From Shewanella marina JCM 15074 (GTDB taxonomy: Bacteria; Pseudomonadota; Gammaproteobacteria; Enterobacterales; Shewanellaceae): 54,784 bases of DNA. The notes beneath the pieces were generated by a model. The model had not been told where the DNA came from and made no database searches. It worked only from the letters and a program-made list of their open reading frames with translations. A program made the position numbers and the translations under genes. Below, piece after piece: positions 19,121-25,769 of the stretch. The stretch spans positions 1 through 54,784 of the forward strand of contig NZ_BALM01000028.1 in the NCBI RefSeq assembly GCF_000614975.1, written 5' to 3'. Numbering within the stretch: the stretch's first letter is position 1; each line of letters starts with the position of its first letter.

Positions 19121-19204
19121 TTAAATCAGTAGCAATAATAAAATGCAAAATAGCCATAGTGATAAATAAGCCGCTTTAATGCAACTTATTGAAAATATTT
19201 TCAT
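19121..19204 (-). CDS. Small hydrophobic membrane peptide, 27 residues
   Basis: A short frame runs from an ATG at 19204 to a TAA at 19121, between the Yip1 and adaptor genes. It encodes MKIFSISCIKAAYL and then a Leu/Ile-rich stretch containing SLWLF, ending in a run of leucines and Ile. It would make one transmembrane helix with a short, positively charged start. The ribosome-binding sequence AGGAG lies six bases before the ATG and overlaps the Yip1 stop codon TAG, which suggests translational coupling. The adaptor gene starts 9 bp after its stop. No homologue is recognised. Its position, spacing and signal favour a real small protein, possibly an accessory subunit of the exporter. Confidence 0.55.
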   Translation of the reverse strand: MKIFSISCIKAAYLSLWLFCILLLLLI

Positions 19205-19213
19205 TACCCGCTC

Positions 19214-19924
19214 CTATATGGCTAATACAAACCAAACACTAAATAGCAATACATAGGGAAGTGAGGCAATAAATACAGCTTTAATGATATCGACCTGACA
19301 ACATTGCTTGATGCCTATGCTAGTGATAGCAATCACCCACAAATAAAACAGGTTAATTGTTTGCGTTAATTCAAAAAATGAAGATTGTGGTTGCAGTCCT
19401 AAAAATAGTTGATTTAACGATGCATAATCGGCCAGTAACAGAGACACGTCTGGACTTGGTGCCATTAATACGAATATAAACAAGCCCAATGCATTAATTG
19501 CTAAAGGCATAAAACACCAAATACTAAAAGCAAACCAATCCTGATATTGATAGCTAGAAGATAAAATTTTAAACTGACTTAATCCATACAGGTATAGCCC
19601 ATTAAGCGCCACAATCACGACAATAAATACCGCACTGCTTAACAATGTAATCAGCGCCATATTGGGTGCAAGTTCAACTAGCATATTTGCAGTAGCCTTG
19701 CGCTCATTCATGTTTAAGTCATTCATTTGCATCATTTGTTGCTCAACTAACCAATGTAATGACATACCATCTACAAAAAAGTAATTAATGCCTGCAACAA
19801 ATAAAGCTAATACCGCCAACGCCAACCAGCCGACTTGTCGGTATTGAGTCAACTCAGAAAAAATACTTTTGGGCCTAAGATATACGTCAATTAAAGCGCT
19901 GTAACGAGATGCATGAGTTGTCAT
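19214..19924 (-). CDS. Yip1-domain multi-pass membrane protein
   Basis: This 236-residue protein has a soluble N-terminal segment with YLRPKSIFSEL and about five membrane helices, the pattern of bacterial Yip1-domain (YIP1/YjgN-like) proteins. Function of these proteins in bacteria is poorly known. The ATG at 19924 follows AAGGAGTT; a start six codons upstream lacks such a signal. It heads the minus-strand cluster with the exporter, kinase and regulator. Because such Yip1 genes often accompany adaptor plus MacB-type genes, a role in the same envelope process is plausible but inferred. Confidence 0.8.
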   Translation of the reverse strand: MTTHASRYSALIDVYLRPKSIFSELTQYRQVGWLALAVLALFVAGINYFFVDGMSLHWLVEQQMMQMNDLNMNERKATANMLVELAPNMALITLLSSAVFIVVIVALNGLYLYGLSQFKILSSSYQYQDWFAFSIWCFMPLAINALGLFIFVLMAPSPDVSLLLADYASLNQLFLGLQPQSSFFELTQTINLFYLWVIAITSIGIKQCCQVDIIKAVFIASLPYVLLFSVWFVLAI

Positions 19925-20152
19925 CAGTAACTCCTTAATCATTAAGATTGATTACAAGCTAACTGAACCACACACAAACATGCTCAATATATGACAAGCG
20001 GTCAAAATAACTGATGAATGGTCACGGCTATCTAACACCGTTTGTATAAGCACATAAATTTATAAAGACAACTAGATTAGTAGTACATTAATGATTATTT
20101 AAAACAGTATAGATATTGCTTTAATTCATTAGTAAACACATAGAAAATAGAC

Positions 20153-20170
20153 TGTATGTAGTAAAATAAT
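20153..20170 (+). promoter_or_regulatory. Weak Ter-like sequence upstream of tus
   Basis: TGTATGTAGTAAAATAA matches about 12 of 16 positions of the E. coli Ter core, including the ATG whose paired C forms the Tus-Ter lock. It lies about 105-120 bp before the tus start, where a Ter site also lies in E. coli. The match is imperfect in the AT-rich gap of 347 bp (19925-20271), which otherwise shows no gene and no clear promoter. Chance similarity is possible. Confidence 0.25.
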
Positions 20171-20271
20171 ATTTATTAAATCAATGAATTGACAGCCTTA
20201 CTCATATCTGAAATAGTAATAACAACTATTTGAATCTCTTTTGGTTTATCAATTTTTAATGGGCTATTAAT

Positions 20272-21210
20272 ATGAGTATTACCTATAAACAACAGCCAGA
20301 AGCCGTTATTGCATTTCTAGAGCAAACTTATCACCGCATTAGCATGTTAACGACCCAATTAGCACAACAATTATGTGAGCACACTAGCTATCGCTATTTA
20401 CCTAGTATTGCAAAATTTGGCGTATCGGCTCATGAGTCGTTACCCGAAAAGATACTTGTCACCCAAGATGGTGATGATGAGATAATTAAAGATGCGCAAA
20501 CGTATCGCGCATTCACCAGTTTTAAAGCAGAAATAGATCAATCAACTCGGCTCGTAGAGCGATTCCCGGGTGTTATTGCTATTCCAAAAAATCAGCAACA
20601 GCCAATACAGGCATTAATAGAAGAAATTAATAAACAAAAGCAAACGTTTGCAGAGTTTGTGCGTAGCAGTTTTAAAAACCGTCAAACAGCACACCAAGTG
20701 TTACACGATCTGCTCCCTAACCTCATGTATCAACAGTTAATTAGGCCGATATACCTATTAGAGCAAGATCTCAGTATCTACTTTTATTGGTCAATACGGC
20801 CAATAGTCAGACGACTCAACAAAATAGATGCCATAAAAGAGTTAGAAGAAAGCCGTAAAACAAGGCAGTTCGAACTTGAACAATTAGACGAAAATCAGCG
20901 CGAGCAGCGAATTAACCATGAGATCGATCTTATTGCTCGTTTGAATAGTAAACAGTGCATCGTTGAACGCAGGATTGCCCGAGTCCAGCCCTATTATGAC
21001 TGTTATCAAGCAAAACTCGGTACAGGTAAAAATAAAAAGATTGCATGTCGTAATGCAAGTTTACCCATTATCGTATTTGGCGAAGTACATTTAGCGAGTC
21101 CACTTATTAGTTATAACGCCAAACAACAACAAGCCAGTAAAATGCCAAATAGCCAATATATTGAACCATTAATCGCCAGAAAACATTGGTATGTTAGCGA
21201 TAACAATTAA
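20272..21210 (+). CDS. tus: Tus, replication terminus site-binding protein
   Basis: This 312-residue protein resembles E. coli Tus (309 residues) in length and order of conserved blocks: a FPGVIAIP-like segment near residue 100, INKQKQTFAEFV, the LIRPIYLLEQDL region, RRIARVQPYYDCY and the C-terminal LIARKHWYVSD, which matches the E. coli ending LIIPRLHLYVAD. Tus binds Ter sites and arrests forks arriving from one side. The protein is rich in basic and glutamine residues. The start ATG has only a weak ribosome-binding sequence. Presence of Tus suggests fork-trap termination in this chromosome; it does not by itself place the window in the terminus. Confidence 0.85.
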   Translation: MSITYKQQPEAVIAFLEQTYHRISMLTTQLAQQLCEHTSYRYLPSIAKFGVSAHESLPEKILVTQDGDDEIIKDAQTYRAFTSFKAEIDQSTRLVERFPGVIAIPKNQQQPIQALIEEINKQKQTFAEFVRSSFKNRQTAHQVLHDLLPNLMYQQLIRPIYLLEQDLSIYFYWSIRPIVRRLNKIDAIKELEESRKTRQFELEQLDENQREQRINHEIDLIARLNSKQCIVERRIARVQPYYDCYQAKLGTGKNKKIACRNASLPIIVFGEVHLASPLISYNAKQQQASKMPNSQYIEPLIARKHWYVSDNN

Positions 21211-21317
21211 CAAAGTACCCCCTATGTAGATACTTCTCATGGGTTACTGGTCATATATACAGCACTTGAATAACAAAACACCTTGAACGCGCAATATTTA
21301 AACAAACTCAAATTGCA

Positions 21318-21343
21318 GCAGTATCTAAAATCAAGCATACTGC
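21318..21343. promoter_or_regulatory. Perfect inverted repeat before the WYL regulator
   Basis: GCAGTAT and its exact inverse ATACTGC are separated by 12 bp, about 30-55 bp upstream of the WYL gene start. Position and symmetry suggest an autoregulatory operator for the dimeric regulator. Confidence 0.45.
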
Positions 21344-21374
21344 CGCGCATTTTTCTTTTTAGATACAGGACTCA

Positions 21375-22229
21375 ATGAACAGTTTCATCCCCTCTGTACA
21401 ACAAGACCGACTCAAATTTATTGATTTCAAATTAATGTTTCAGGGTCACTTTACCCGCGCAGAAATTGTTCAACAGTTTAAGCTTGGACTCTTTTCGGCT
21501 ACCCAAGACATTAATTTATACCGTGATACTGCACCGCAAAATTTTGTCTACGATCATCAGCAAAAGTGTTATTACCAAGCAAACCAGTTTCGTCCCTTAT
21601 TTGTACATGACACCAAAGCTGCTTTGGCCAAATTAGCTTATCAAGATACTAATACTACGGGATTAAACTACCAAAGCTGCACTCAACTTAATATGCCCAA
21701 TGTTGAAGTGTTTGCCTGTATTAGTCGTGCGTTACTGAATAATAAAGCGATAGAAATAGAATATGTTTCATTAACGACTGGCAATACTAAACGCACCATT
21801 GTGCCACACGCCATTGCAGATAGTGGCTTACGTTTACACGTGCGAGCATTTGATTGTTTGAGCCAGCAATTTAGAGACTTCGTCATCTCACGAATTGTTC
21901 GTGCAAGCTTGTCTGAGCAAATCATTACTGATGAACAACATCAGCAATATGATCAGCAATGGCAGCAAACAATAGAACTTGAACTGGTGCCACACCCGCA
22001 TAATATAGCCCATCCAAGTGCCATAGAATTAGATTACGGTATGAGCCAAGGCAGATTAGTGATCAAGACTCGCATAGCACTGGCGCAATATATTCTAAAA
22101 CGCTGGAATGTAGATTGTTCAACCGAAGCAAATCAACGCAGCTCGATTTATCAGCTATGGTTACAAAACAGTACTGCACTACAACTGTATTTGAATCCGC
22201 AGCCGGAACAAGCAGCTTATTATACCTAG
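21375..22229 (+). CDS. WYL-domain transcriptional regulator (BrxR/CapW-like layout)
   Basis: This 284-residue protein has an N-terminal winged helix region (about residues 8-75), a central WYL-type domain (about 120-195) with SRALLNNKAIEIEYVSL and the end motif FRDFVISRIVRAS, and a C-terminal WCX-like part. The WYL motif itself is replaced around LRLHVRAFD, as seen in the defence-associated BrxR/CapW branch. Those proteins repress phage-defence operons and sense a nucleic acid or nucleotide signal. Here no defence genes are adjacent: tus lies upstream and ccdA is convergent. It is therefore an orphan regulator. AGGA precedes the ATG. Confidence 0.75.
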   Translation: MNSFIPSVQQDRLKFIDFKLMFQGHFTRAEIVQQFKLGLFSATQDINLYRDTAPQNFVYDHQQKCYYQANQFRPLFVHDTKAALAKLAYQDTNTTGLNYQSCTQLNMPNVEVFACISRALLNNKAIEIEYVSLTTGNTKRTIVPHAIADSGLRLHVRAFDCLSQQFRDFVISRIVRASLSEQIITDEQHQQYDQQWQQTIELELVPHPHNIAHPSAIELDYGMSQGRLVIKTRIALAQYILKRWNVDCSTEANQRSSIYQLWLQNSTALQLYLNPQPEQAAYYT

Positions 22230-22247
22230 GTAGCTTGGGAATGTATA

Positions 22248-22276
22248 AAGCCTTAACTTTTATAAGTTAAGGGCTT
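22248..22276. terminator. Bidirectional hairpin between WYL gene and ccdA
   Basis: The stem AAGCCTTAACTT/AAGTTAAGGGCTT with one bulged base and a TTAT loop lies between two convergent genes. Short A/T runs flank both sides, so it may end transcription in both directions. Confidence 0.6.
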
Positions 22277-22295
22277 AAATTTATAAAGATTCATT

Positions 22296-22987
22296 TTATA
22301 TTTCAGTTATAAAGTCAGGTAAAATAGATAACGCCAACTTCTCTAACTCGCGATCAATTCCTGTCAAAATAGCGAGCCCTAATAAAATAAGGGTAATGCC
22401 GAGGATATATTTACTCTTAGCCGCTATGTTACCTATTTTAGAGAACTGTTTCGCTGACATATACCCAATGATAATGAGTGGTAAGGCGGTTCCAAAGCCA
22501 AAAGTTAGCATCACGATAAATGCTAAAGGAATACTCTGTCCTGTCGACGCTAAGGCAATTGCTGTACCTAATGTAGGGCCCACACAAGGCAACCAAACTA
22601 AACCAAGTGATGCCCCAATAACCAATTGCATCGCAACAGAATCCCCCTGCCATTGCTGACTTGCGGCGTTACTGGTTAATCTAGACAACATAAATGACAA
22701 CTTGTCATTTAATTGAGGGATCACTAAGCTAAGCCCATCAATATCATCAATGTAATTGAGAAATAACGTAACCACTCAGTGGAAATACCTAGACTTAATA
22801 ATACAAAAGTCAGTACTGTTCCGGCTAATGCAAAAGATAAACTAAGTCCTAATGCCAAACTCAATAATCCAGCACGATTACTGTTCATTGATGCTGCCGT
22901 CACCGCTGGTAGCATAGGTAATACACAAGGCGAGAGAATACTCAGCAACCCTGCAATAAAAGCTAAAGGGATCGCCGTTAATTCCAT
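22296..22987 (-). pseudogene. CcdA/DsbD-type thiol-electron transporter, single-base frameshift
   Basis: The protein is a six-helix CcdA-like membrane protein that carries electrons from cytoplasmic thioredoxin to periplasmic thiol proteins. Both redox Cys motifs are present, LSPCVLPMLPAV in the first frame and WLPCVGPTLGTA in the second. The first frame stops after ILMGLA. The second resumes with LVIPQLNDKLSFML. Adding one T in the short run at 22726-22727 joins them into 230 residues, the usual CcdA length. The ATG directly follows the TAA of the thioredoxin-like gene, so both are coupled. Confidence 0.87.
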
Positions 22988-23365
22988 TTATTTCACCTCT
23001 AATGACTGTAACTTATTAAAGATGCGTTCTTTATTGGTCTCAGCAACTGCAAACCACACTTTTTTACCATCTTGGTACGCAACAAACGTTGATTGGCGCG
23101 GCGCTTTAAAATAGCTTACCCACTCTTTTTGAGTATCAAAATTAAGCTGGAATTTTTTAATCTTACTCTCTGGATGGGCAGCAAAGTAATCGGCTAATAT
23201 TTGTTGCTGCTTACGACAAGTCGAGCACCAATCAGCATAAATATCAACTAGCACGGTCTGATTTTCTGCAATAGCCTTTTCAAAAGCCGCTTGGGTAAAA
23301 GGCTCTGCAGATACCTGTATATTCACCATGAAAACTAACAATAATGACCATAATAACTGTTTCAT
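22988..23365 (-). CDS. Secreted thioredoxin-fold protein (CSTC active site)
   Basis: This 125-residue protein has a signal peptide (about residues 1-20, ending near VSA) and a thioredoxin fold with active site WCSTC preceded by VLVDIYAD. It resembles the C-terminal domain of DsbD or a separate periplasmic reductase. The adjacent CcdA-like gene would supply it with electrons, so the two together would act like a split DsbD. The ATG at 23365 is chosen over a GTG four codons upstream because it follows GAGG and gives a normal signal peptide. Its substrate is not visible. Confidence 0.85.
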   Translation of the reverse strand: MKQLLWSLLLVFMVNIQVSAEPFTQAAFEKAIAENQTVLVDIYADWCSTCRKQQQILADYFAAHPESKIKKFQLNFDTQKEWVSYFKAPRQSTFVAYQDGKKVWFAVAETNKERIFNKLQSLEVK

Positions 23366-23456
23366 AAACAACCTCACTCAATTAATAAACAGGGATTTAC
23401 CGTGCCATAATTAGCAGCGTTATATTAAAAGACCGAGAAAGTAGGAATTTATGACA

Positions 23457-23493
23457 TAAAAATTAAGGTGTACTATCAAAAGTACACCTTAAT
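23457..23493 (-). terminator. Terminator of the PoNi-like gene
   Basis: On the minus strand a perfect 13-pair stem ending in AGTACACCTTAAT, with a six-base loop, runs into TTTTTA. It lies about 35 bp after the stop of the PoNi-like gene. Confidence 0.85.
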
Positions 23494-23528
23494 AAATAAA
23501 GCTTAACTGACCATCAACTTAATTCATA

Positions 23529-24485
23529 TTATTGGTTAATCCAAAAATAGGTATGTTCATTTTTATTCTGAGCAGGTGCAGGAATACGCTCACCTTTTTT
23601 AAGAAACACTTTGTCATTGCTTAAATTAGCCCACCAAACACCATCACAAGGGCATTCATCACCGGCAAAAAGTATGTGATGCTTTGTAAAGTTTATCTTG
23701 TTGTAGCCTTGTGCTCGGGCATAATCTACAAAATCTGCAGGGTAATACAACATATGTCGATAGCTGCTATCATCTAAATCATATAATAACGTCACTAATC
23801 CAGCCTCAAATGCCCAATAGCCAAAAAAGGTTGGGAAACGTCCTTTATGACGGTTGTACCAATAACAATGCTTCATACCTTTATACCAACCCTTTAGGTA
23901 CAAAGTGAGACTTTGCTGTCGTTCTTCTTTGGTTGGATTAACACCATCACCTTTTATCGCATCAAATAAATGTTTATACGAGTTGGGAAAAACTAATTCT
24001 TCTTGTCTTGGTAATCCCTCAATCCCCAAGCGAGCAAGTAAAATACTGAGTAAAGGATCATCATCTCCCATATTATTTTTTGCCAGCCAGCGCGTAATTG
24101 AGACTATTTGTTGAGACTCTCCGGTCATCACTGCCAAACTGTATAGCCATAGTAAATATTGGTAAGCATCAGGTTCCCAATATTGTAAAACATCATTTGG
24201 GAATTTATCTTTATGGGTTGTATAAAACGCTAAACTATCGCGCATGCGCTGAACAACTTCAGAAATTGGGCAACCCGCAGAGTAATCAAGAATTGTCTTT
24301 TCAAAATATTCACTAAAAACAGTCCAACTAATCCGCTTTCTATGTATAAGCGGCTTCGTTGAATTATCAATTAATTCGAAATATTCAATATCATTTATAG
24401 TGTCTTCAAAATAATTAATGGTTTTCTCATTAAAAACATCCTCTGTTAATAATGGTTCTCGTTTCTTTATTTCGAAATTATTCAT
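23529..24485 (-). CDS. PoNi-like (DUF1910/DUF1911) immunity protein
   Basis: This 318-residue cytoplasmic protein lacks a signal peptide. Residues about 40-170 resemble DUF1910, and about 175-270 resemble DUF1911, with FGYWAFEAGLVTLLYDLDD and YYPADFVDYAR as the clearest blocks. Such proteins are immunity factors against PoNe-type DNase toxins delivered by type VI secretion or related routes. The C-terminal tail (ECPCDGVWWA and a final YFWINQ) is a small extra module often seen at toxin loci. No PoNe domain was recognised in the window. A 77-bp remnant of the neighbouring effector's 3' end lies upstream, suggesting that a toxin gene once preceded this immunity gene. GGAAAA precedes the ATG. 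Confidence 0.72.
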   Translation of the reverse strand: MNNFEIKKREPLLTEDVFNEKTINYFEDTINDIEYFELIDNSTKPLIHRKRISWTVFSEYFEKTILDYSAGCPISEVVQRMRDSLAFYTTHKDKFPNDVLQYWEPDAYQYLLWLYSLAVMTGESQQIVSITRWLAKNNMGDDDPLLSILLARLGIEGLPRQEELVFPNSYKHLFDAIKGDGVNPTKEERQQSLTLYLKGWYKGMKHCYWYNRHKGRFPTFFGYWAFEAGLVTLLYDLDDSSYRHMLYYPADFVDYARAQGYNKINFTKHHILFAGDECPCDGVWWANLSNDKVFLKKGERIPAPAQNKNEHTYFWINQ

Positions 24486-24619
24486 ATTTTTTCCAATTTA
24501 GAAATATTTACGTTAGATTCAGAGATAAAGTAACAGCTAGAAAACTTCTAATTTTTGATAATGTTCAGCTTGCCCAAAAGGCGTATAACCAGACAGTAAT
24601 CCACATCTACTGACCTGAA

Positions 24620-24696
24620 TAATAGCTGATATACCTCTCTTGTTTATCCATACCCACAGTTGTACGTTGGTATTAAATAGAGTGATACAGCCTCAT
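24620..24696 (-). pseudogene. Remnant of an effector 3' end
   Basis: These 77 bp match 25892-25968, part of the 3' end of the LysM effector gene, with 69 identities by eye and no gaps. On the minus strand the effector frame still reads GMDKQERYISYYS, but has a stop in the upstream part. The 264-bp gap holding it lies between the lipoprotein and the PoNi-like gene. It is best read as the scar of a duplicated or displaced effector end, as is common at polymorphic toxin loci. A 45-codon frame in another register covers it but looks accidental. Confidence 0.75.
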
Positions 24697-24706
24697 TTAT
24701 TGATAT

Positions 24707-24735
24707 AAAAAAAGCCATTACATTTCATAACGGCT
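24707..24735 (-). terminator. Terminator of the vgrG module
   Basis: On the minus strand the stem AGCCGTTA/TAATGGCT with a seven-base loop and one G·U pair is followed by seven Ts, about 15 bp after the lipoprotein stop. It separates the vgrG module from the PoNi-like gene. Confidence 0.8.
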
Positions 24736-24749
24736 CTCAATCAATTTTG

Positions 24750-25769
24750 CTATCTGGCATGGGCTGCGTCGGTATAAAGCACCATATTCATGTTATCTAT
24801 GTTTTGTTGGGCGAGTATTTCAGCTCTTATTTTTTCTTCTCCATGTAACGACAATGTAAATTTTAAATATCTATCACTCTTGGATAATAAATATATGGTT
24901 TGTGCTATCACGTATAAATCAAAATTTGAGACATTATTATCTTCTTCATTAAAATAATGACTTGCCCATGCTTTTCTTGAACCAAGTCGCATCCCCTGCT
25001 CAACTAACTTATAATACTCATTATTTTTTTTTGTTTTCAATACTCTAGCTTGTTTAGAGTAATGGCCCTTTAATGAATCAATCGCTGGAATGAAGTTATG
25101 ATGGGCTAAATAGGTCAAGAGTTTTATCCTTAACTCAAGTTCATATTGATTTGCATCGTAAAAAAGCAGTTTTGCATAATCAAATAGCGGATAGTAATAA
25201 TGATTATTGGCGGCTTCGATAATCGCGTCGACTCGAACACTGTAATCTACAGGTAGCATCTTGCTGTAATAGACAGCTCTTACATCACCCGTTGTTTGTG
25301 CTTGCTCTGCAAATATTTGCTGCGCCATCGTAATATATTTTTCATCACAATAACTGGAGAAGTATCTTTGACACATCGCCTCTTCAGGTGAAAATGCCAT
25401 CATGGCATAAGGATTGCCCTGTTTTATCGACTCCAATAACATACGTGCAGCAATAGGTGTATTCTTGATACTCGATGCATAAATAATTTTTGCATGCCAA
25501 AAAAGCGCATCTGCATCATTTTGCTCAACATAAGGGGCAAGTAATATTTTTGCATCAGCATATCTATCTTGTTGATAGGCCAATACCGCAAAATACAATT
25601 TATCCAATTTAGAATATTGGCTGGCAATGTTCACCGGCGTGACGGGCTCAGAGACAGGATTCGCGGCTAAAAAAGTTTCTAACTTTTGGTACTCTATGTC
25701 ATGTCGAGAAGGGCCACACGCACTCATCAGACAACAAATACTGATAACAGCAATTATTCTATTGATCAT
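24750..25769 (-). CDS. Lipoprotein, candidate immunity partner of the LysM effector
   Basis: This 339-residue protein begins with a lipoprotein signal peptide ending in the lipobox LMSAC, so Cys 18 would be lipidated. The rest is helical with short repeats resembling Sel1/TPR units (for example DADALFWHAKIIYAS and NPYAMMAFSPEEAM), suggesting a solenoid facing the periplasm. The gene overlaps the effector stop by 11 bp, which implies coupled translation in fixed ratio. Position, overlap and periplasmic location fit an immunity protein against an envelope-acting toxin, but this is inference; a role in effector loading is less likely for a lipoprotein. Confidence 0.7.
   Translation of the reverse strand: MINRIIAVISICCLMSACGPSRHDIEYQKLETFLAANPVSEPVTPVNIASQYSKLDKLYFAVLAYQQDRYADAKILLAPYVEQNDADALFWHAKIIYASSIKNTPIAARMLLESIKQGNPYAMMAFSPEEAMCQRYFSSYCDEKYITMAQQIFAEQAQTTGDVRAVYYSKMLPVDYSVRVDAIIEAANNHYYYPLFDYAKLLFYDANQYELELRIKLLTYLAHHNFIPAIDSLKGHYSKQARVLKTKKNNEYYKLVEQGMRLGSRKAWASHYFNEEDNNVSNFDLYVIAQTIYLLSKSDRYLKFTLSLHGEEKIRAEILAQQNIDNMNMVLYTDAAHAR

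Noticed and set aside
24541..24690. Possible small gene reading QVSRCGLLSGYTPFGQAEHY
   Set aside because: The frame of about 45 codons crosses the effector remnant in a different register, has no start codon with a ribosome-binding sequence, and cannot be tied to a family.
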